Below, piece by piece: positions 32,708-35,711 of a stretch of DNA of 35,711 bases (positions within the stretch are counted from its first letter, which is position 1; each line of letters begins with the position of its first letter). The notes beneath the pieces were generated by a model that saw nothing but the letters and a program-made list of their open reading frames with translations, was not told the origin of the DNA and ran no database searches. This DNA comes from DATLYF01 sp035575095 (GTDB lineage Bacteria; Pseudomonadota; Gammaproteobacteria; Competibacterales; Competibacteraceae), in assembly GCA_035575095.1 (NCBI GenBank), contig DATLYF010000014.1:1-35711 (forward strand), written 5' to 3'. The position numbers were made by a program, and so were the translations under genes.

Positions 32708-33649
32708 ATGGCGCAAGCCGTCAGCGGGCGCGACAGCCCGTCCTTCGAGCACTGGCAGCAGGCGGTGAACCGCATCTGCGGCCGTTTCGAGACCCTCCCC
32801 ACCGCCGATCCCACCGGCTTCGTCGGCGACATCGCACTGCACGACCATGGCCCGCTGGCCTTCGCCGAGGTGCGCACCAATGCCCCGCGGGTCTATCGCG
32901 AGCGCCGCCATGTGGCCGCCGACGACGGTCGCTACTATTTCCTGCTGGTGCAGTGCTCGGGTCAGGCGCTGATCCGCCAGGAGCAGCAGCAGACCTTGCT
33001 GCGCCAGGGCGACATGGTACTGGTCGATTCCTGCCGGCCCAGCGACTTTTGCTACCAGAGCCTGAGCCACCAGCTCTCCTTCCACCTGCCGCGGCCGCTG
33101 GTAGAGCGGCAGTTGCGCGGGCGCGCCTTCCGCCCCTGCAGCGGCATCGGCGCCGATTCGGCTGCCGGGCGCCTGCTGGCGCTGCTGGTGCGGCAGCTCT
33201 ACCAGGCCCACCAGAGCCTGGATGAGGCCCAGGCCGAGGCCGCCCAGGAAGCGCTGGTGGCCCTGCTGGCGCCGCTGGTGGGCGGACTGCCACAACCCGC
33301 CGCTGCCCAGCCGGCCCCAGCGCTGCTGCTGCGCGCCCAGACCCTGATCGAAGAACGGCTGACCGAGCCCGAGCTTTGTCCTGCCGCGGTGGCGCATGCG
33401 CTCGGCATCTCGCCGCGCCAGCTCTACCGCCTGTTCGAGGCCCAGGGCACCAGCGTCGCCCGCCACATCCAGGAGCGCCGCCTGGCACGCATCGCCGCCG
33501 ACCTGGCCAGCCCCGCCCACCGCCAGGAGAGCATCACCGCCATCGCCTTCTATTGGGGCTTCAACGACTCCGCCCACTTCAGCCGCGCCTTCAAGAGCCG
33601 CTACGGCGTGTCGCCGCGGGAATGGCGGGCGCGGATGGTGGAGCATTGA
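32708..33649 (+). CDS. feaR: FeaR-like transcriptional regulator (AraC/XylS family)
   Basis: A 313-residue regulator. The N-terminal ligand-binding half has the FeaR-type pattern: SFEHWQQAVNRICGRFET near 12-29, then LVQCSGQALIRQEQQQTLLRQGDMVLVDSCRP (key part SGQALIRQEQQ). In E. coli FeaR the matching block is a SGQAIMEQDERQ...GD..LLD..RP pattern. The C-terminal AraC double helix-turn-helix (about 215-310) has AVAHALGISPRQLYRLFEAQG and the signature SITAIAFYWGFNDSAHFSRAFKSRYGVSPREW (end part SRYGVSPREW). In E. coli, FeaR activates the amine oxidase and aldehyde dehydrogenase genes for phenylethylamine and tyramine. Here it is divergent from the aldehyde dehydrogenase and amine dehydrogenase genes, so it probably activates them in response to the aldehyde. 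Confidence 0.85.
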   Translation: MAQAVSGRDSPSFEHWQQAVNRICGRFETLPTADPTGFVGDIALHDHGPLAFAEVRTNAPRVYRERRHVAADDGRYYFLLVQCSGQALIRQEQQQTLLRQGDMVLVDSCRPSDFCYQSLSHQLSFHLPRPLVERQLRGRAFRPCSGIGADSAAGRLLALLVRQLYQAHQSLDEAQAEAAQEALVALLAPLVGGLPQPAAAQPAPALLLRAQTLIEERLTEPELCPAAVAHALGISPRQLYRLFEAQGTSVARHIQERRLARIAADLASPAHRQESITAIAFYWGFNDSAHFSRAFKSRYGVSPREWRARMVEH

Positions 33650-33650
33650 G

Positions 33651-33671
33651 CCGCGCCAGGCCCCGGCGCGG
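33651..33671. terminator. Possible bidirectional stem between feaR and the Lrp-type gene
   Basis: A 7-bp GC stem (CCGCGCC pairing with GGCGCGG) with a 7-base loop fills most of the 28-base gap between the two convergent stops. No T tract follows on either strand, so termination is uncertain. Confidence 0.4.
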
Positions 33672-33677
33672 CCCCGC

Positions 33678-34178
33678 TCACCCTCGCAGATTCACCTTGG
33701 TCTCGTATTTCACCCGCGACAGGCAGAAGCTCGTGCGGAACACGCTGATGTTGGGCTCGTTGGCGAACACCCGGCGGGCGAAGGCATTGTAGGCGGCCAT
33801 GTCGGGCACGTTGACGATGACCATGTAATCGCTGTCGCCGGAGATGAAGTAGCACTGCATGACCTCTGGTTCGGCCAGCATCTTGCGTTCGAAATGCTGC
33901 AACAGGTCCTCGCGCTGGCGCTCCAGCTTGACCTGCACGAAGGCGATCAGCGGGCTGCCGACCCGGAATGGGTCGACCAGGGCCACGTCCTTGTAAATGA
34001 TGCCGCGCTCGCGCAGCCGCTTGACCCGGCGGTGGCAGGGCGGCACCGACAGGCCCACGGCGTCGGCCAGGGCCTGGATGGTGATGCGGTTGTCCTCCTG
34101 TAGCAGGTCGAGGATCTTCAGGTCGATCGCGTCCAGCGGCTCGCTTTCGGCGGCAGGTGTTCCAGGATTTTTCTTCAT
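33678..34178 (-). CDS. Lrp/AsnC family transcriptional regulator
   Basis: A 166-residue regulator. An N-terminal winged helix-turn-helix (about 16-62) with LDAIDLKILDLLQEDNRITI and QALADAVGLSVPPCHRRVKRL is followed by an RAM/AsnC ligand-binding domain (about 75-160). That domain contains PLIAFVQVKLE and CYFISGDSDYMVIVNVPDM, where the GDSDY motif marks the effector site. Members bind amino acids and usually control a neighbouring amino-acid gene. The ATG at 34178 gives the canonical length. An upstream in-frame start at 34247 adds 23 residues that do not look conserved. It is divergent from the SHMT-like gene across a 138-base gap with a perfect dyad, and probably regulates that gene and itself. 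Confidence 0.9.
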   Translation of the reverse strand: MKKNPGTPAAESEPLDAIDLKILDLLQEDNRITIQALADAVGLSVPPCHRRVKRLRERGIIYKDVALVDPFRVGSPLIAFVQVKLERQREDLLQHFERKMLAEPEVMQCYFISGDSDYMVIVNVPDMAAYNAFARRVFANEPNISVFRTSFCLSRVKYETKVNLRG

Positions 34179-34190
34179 AACGGGATCATG

Positions 34191-34210
34191 TTTCGGATTT
34201 TTACCCGAAA
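34191..34210. promoter_or_regulatory. Perfect dyad in the Lrp / SHMT-like divergent gap
   Basis: TTTCGG-N8-CCGAAA with an AT-rich centre, 13 bases upstream of the Lrp-type gene start and 106 upstream of the SHMT-like gene. Size, symmetry and AT-rich core suit an Lrp/AsnC dimer site, and the position would allow autoregulation. It is a prediction. Confidence 0.5.
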
Positions 34211-34316
34211 TAGGTTGATACACGTTATAGAACAGAAAGAATCCCAAACAAAATAGAGAAGCATCGCTCGCTGCCCCCGGCTAGCATGGGATCGTCCATC
34301 CCGAGGAGCCAACCCG

Positions 34317-35684
34317 ATGCCCGACAGCACCTACACCCCCGACCAGATCCGCCAGGCCGAGGTCCACGACCTGGCCACCCTGGACCACGCCCGCGCCCTG
34401 CTCGACGCCTGCGCCGACCCCGCCGCTATGGGCCGCGCGGTGCTGGCCGCGGTGGAGCGCAACGCCCGCTGGCGCGGTCGCGAGTGCATCAACCTGCTGG
34501 CTCCCGAGGCTCCCACCAGCCCCGGCGTGCGCGCCCTGCTCTGCGCCGAGATCGGCACTCGCGCCGCCGAGGGTCATATCGGCCCGGTCAACCGCTGGTT
34601 CGCCGGCACCCGCCACATCGACGAGGTCGAGTCCCTGTGCGTGGAGCTGCTGAAGCGCTATTTCCGCAGCCACTACGCCGACCACCGCCTGTGCGCCAGC
34701 ATGATTGGCAATGCCGTGGCCTACACCGCCCTGACCCAGCCCGGCGACATCGTCATGAGCGTGGCCCAGCCGGTGGGCGGCCACTCCTCCAACCGCCCCG
34801 ACGGCCCGGCCGGGGTGCGCGGGCTGAAGATCGTCGACATTCCCATGGACCCGCTGGAACTGACCGTAGACCTCGACACCTTCCGCCGCATCGCACCGCT
34901 GGTGCGCCCCAGACTGGTGACCCTGGGCCTGTCCATGACCCTGTTCCCGCTGCCGGTGCGGGAGATGAAGGAGGTGATCGCCGACTGGGGCGGCCGGCTG
35001 TTCTTCGACGGCGCCCACCAGCTCGGCCTGATCGGCGGCGGCCAGTTCCAGGACCCGCTACGGGAAGGCGCCGACCTCATGACCGGCTCGGCCGGCAAGA
35101 CCTTCAGCGGTCCGCAGAGCGGCATCCTGGTCTGGAACGACCCGCAACTCACCCGTCCCCTCACCCATGCCGTGTTCCCGGTATGGGCCGCCACCCACCA
35201 GGTCAACCGGGTCGCCGCCCTGGCCCTGGCCACTGCCGAGAACCTGGCTTACGGGCCGACCTACATGGCGCAGATCGTGCGAAACGCCCAGGCCCTGGGC
35301 AAGGCACTGCACGAGCGCGGCATCCCTATGCTGGGCGCCCACAAGGGTTACACTCGCACCCACCAGGTGATCGCCGACGTGCGCGGGTTCGGCCGCGGCC
35401 TGGAGGTGGCGCGCAAGCTGGAGCGGGCCAACCTGATCGTCAACAAGAACCTGCTGCCGGCCGATCGCCCCGAGGACTGGGACTACCCCGGCGGCCTGCG
35501 CATCGGCACCATCGAGGTCACCCGGCTGGGCATGCGGGAGGCGGAGATGGAGTGGATCGCCGAGCGCATGGCCGACGTGGTGGTGCGCGGCATCGATCCG
35601 GAGGTGGTGCGACGCCAGGTGGTGGAGTTCCGCTCCGCCTATCAGACCCTGTACTACTGCTTCGAGAACGGCTTGCCGGAGTAA
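34317..35684 (+). CDS. SHMT-like PLP-dependent enzyme (fold type I), non-canonical
   Basis: A 455-residue enzyme of the serine hydroxymethyltransferase superfamily. Visible SHMT features are AEGHIGPVNRWFAGTRHIDEVE near 84-105 (core RWFAGTRHIDEVE), VGGHSSN near 153-159, the PLP aspartate in FFDGAHQLGLIGGGQF (D231, H234), and the PLP lysine K261 in GSAGKTFSGPQSG. Several canonical SHMT residues differ: the usual YPG before RYYGG is replaced by HIG, and the THK before the lysine is AGK. It is therefore unlikely to be the housekeeping GlyA. It may be an aldolase, transaldolase or hydroxymethyltransferase for another beta-hydroxy or alpha-methyl amino acid; I cannot say which. The ATG follows GAGGAG. 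A divergent Lrp-type gene suggests control by an amino acid. Confidence 0.75.
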   Translation: MPDSTYTPDQIRQAEVHDLATLDHARALLDACADPAAMGRAVLAAVERNARWRGRECINLLAPEAPTSPGVRALLCAEIGTRAAEGHIGPVNRWFAGTRHIDEVESLCVELLKRYFRSHYADHRLCASMIGNAVAYTALTQPGDIVMSVAQPVGGHSSNRPDGPAGVRGLKIVDIPMDPLELTVDLDTFRRIAPLVRPRLVTLGLSMTLFPLPVREMKEVIADWGGRLFFDGAHQLGLIGGGQFQDPLREGADLMTGSAGKTFSGPQSGILVWNDPQLTRPLTHAVFPVWAATHQVNRVAALALATAENLAYGPTYMAQIVRNAQALGKALHERGIPMLGAHKGYTRTHQVIADVRGFGRGLEVARKLERANLIVNKNLLPADRPEDWDYPGGLRIGTIEVTRLGMREAEMEWIAERMADVVVRGIDPEVVRRQVVEFRSAYQTLYYCFENGLPE

Positions 35685-35711
35685 AGCGGCCGGGGGCGGC
35701 TATACTGGCGG

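Overview
The window is a high-GC Gram-negative chromosome segment. It most likely comes from a proteobacterium on the gamma/beta border: it carries glnE, groES-groEL under a CIRCE operator, a FinO-domain ProQ, c5-type cytochromes and a Lrp/FeaR-regulated amine catabolic locus. I cannot assign a genus. No replication origin, CRISPR array, rRNA or intact mobile element is visible.

Layout. (1) 1-1726: the start of glnE and a DUF945/YdgA-like gene, both minus strand. (2) 1778-14091: an eight-gene minus-strand glycan operon. In transcription order it holds a sulfotransferase, manC, manB, an FkbM methyltransferase with a coiled-coil tail, a 1278-residue protein with three glycosyltransferase modules, gmd, rmd and a GT4 glycosyltransferase. 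manB, manC, gmd and rmd supply GDP-mannose and GDP-D-rhamnose. The glycosyltransferases would build the polymer and the methyl- and sulfotransferases would decorate or cap it. No exporter is present. The cluster lies between groEL and a second, 16-bp copy of the groEL 3' end, which is followed by its own stop codon and terminator. It therefore looks like an insertion into the groEL tail. (3) 14092-16212: groEL and groES with a clear sigma70-type promoter and CIRCE. (4) 16367-18510: proQ and a three-domain c5 cytochrome. (5) 18799-19448: tRNA-Arg(CCG), a decayed integrase N-terminus, and a small membrane protein gene broken by one in-frame amber codon. This is an old integration scar. (6) 19456-27522: an orphan lipoprotein-LivH fusion with a PuuD-like amidotransferase, then a plus-strand dipeptide ABC operon (dppABCDF type) that meets a convergent D-Ala-D-Ala dipeptidase gene. 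(7) 27586-33649: an aromatic-amine oxidation locus. It has a TTQ amine dehydrogenase (order B-E-D-A), a monohaem cytochrome c, an aldehyde dehydrogenase and a divergent FeaR-type regulator. (8) 33678-35684: an Lrp/AsnC regulator divergent from a non-canonical SHMT-like PLP enzyme.

How the genes work together. In region 7 the amine would be oxidised in the periplasm by AauAB, with electrons passing to c-type cytochromes. The aldehyde would then be oxidised to the acid in the cytoplasm, under FeaR. Region 6 suggests uptake of peptides, possibly D-Ala-D-Ala from cell-wall turnover. Region 2 is the best candidate for an undescribed system: a compact sulfated or methylated D-rhamnose/mannose glycan module lodged at groEL.
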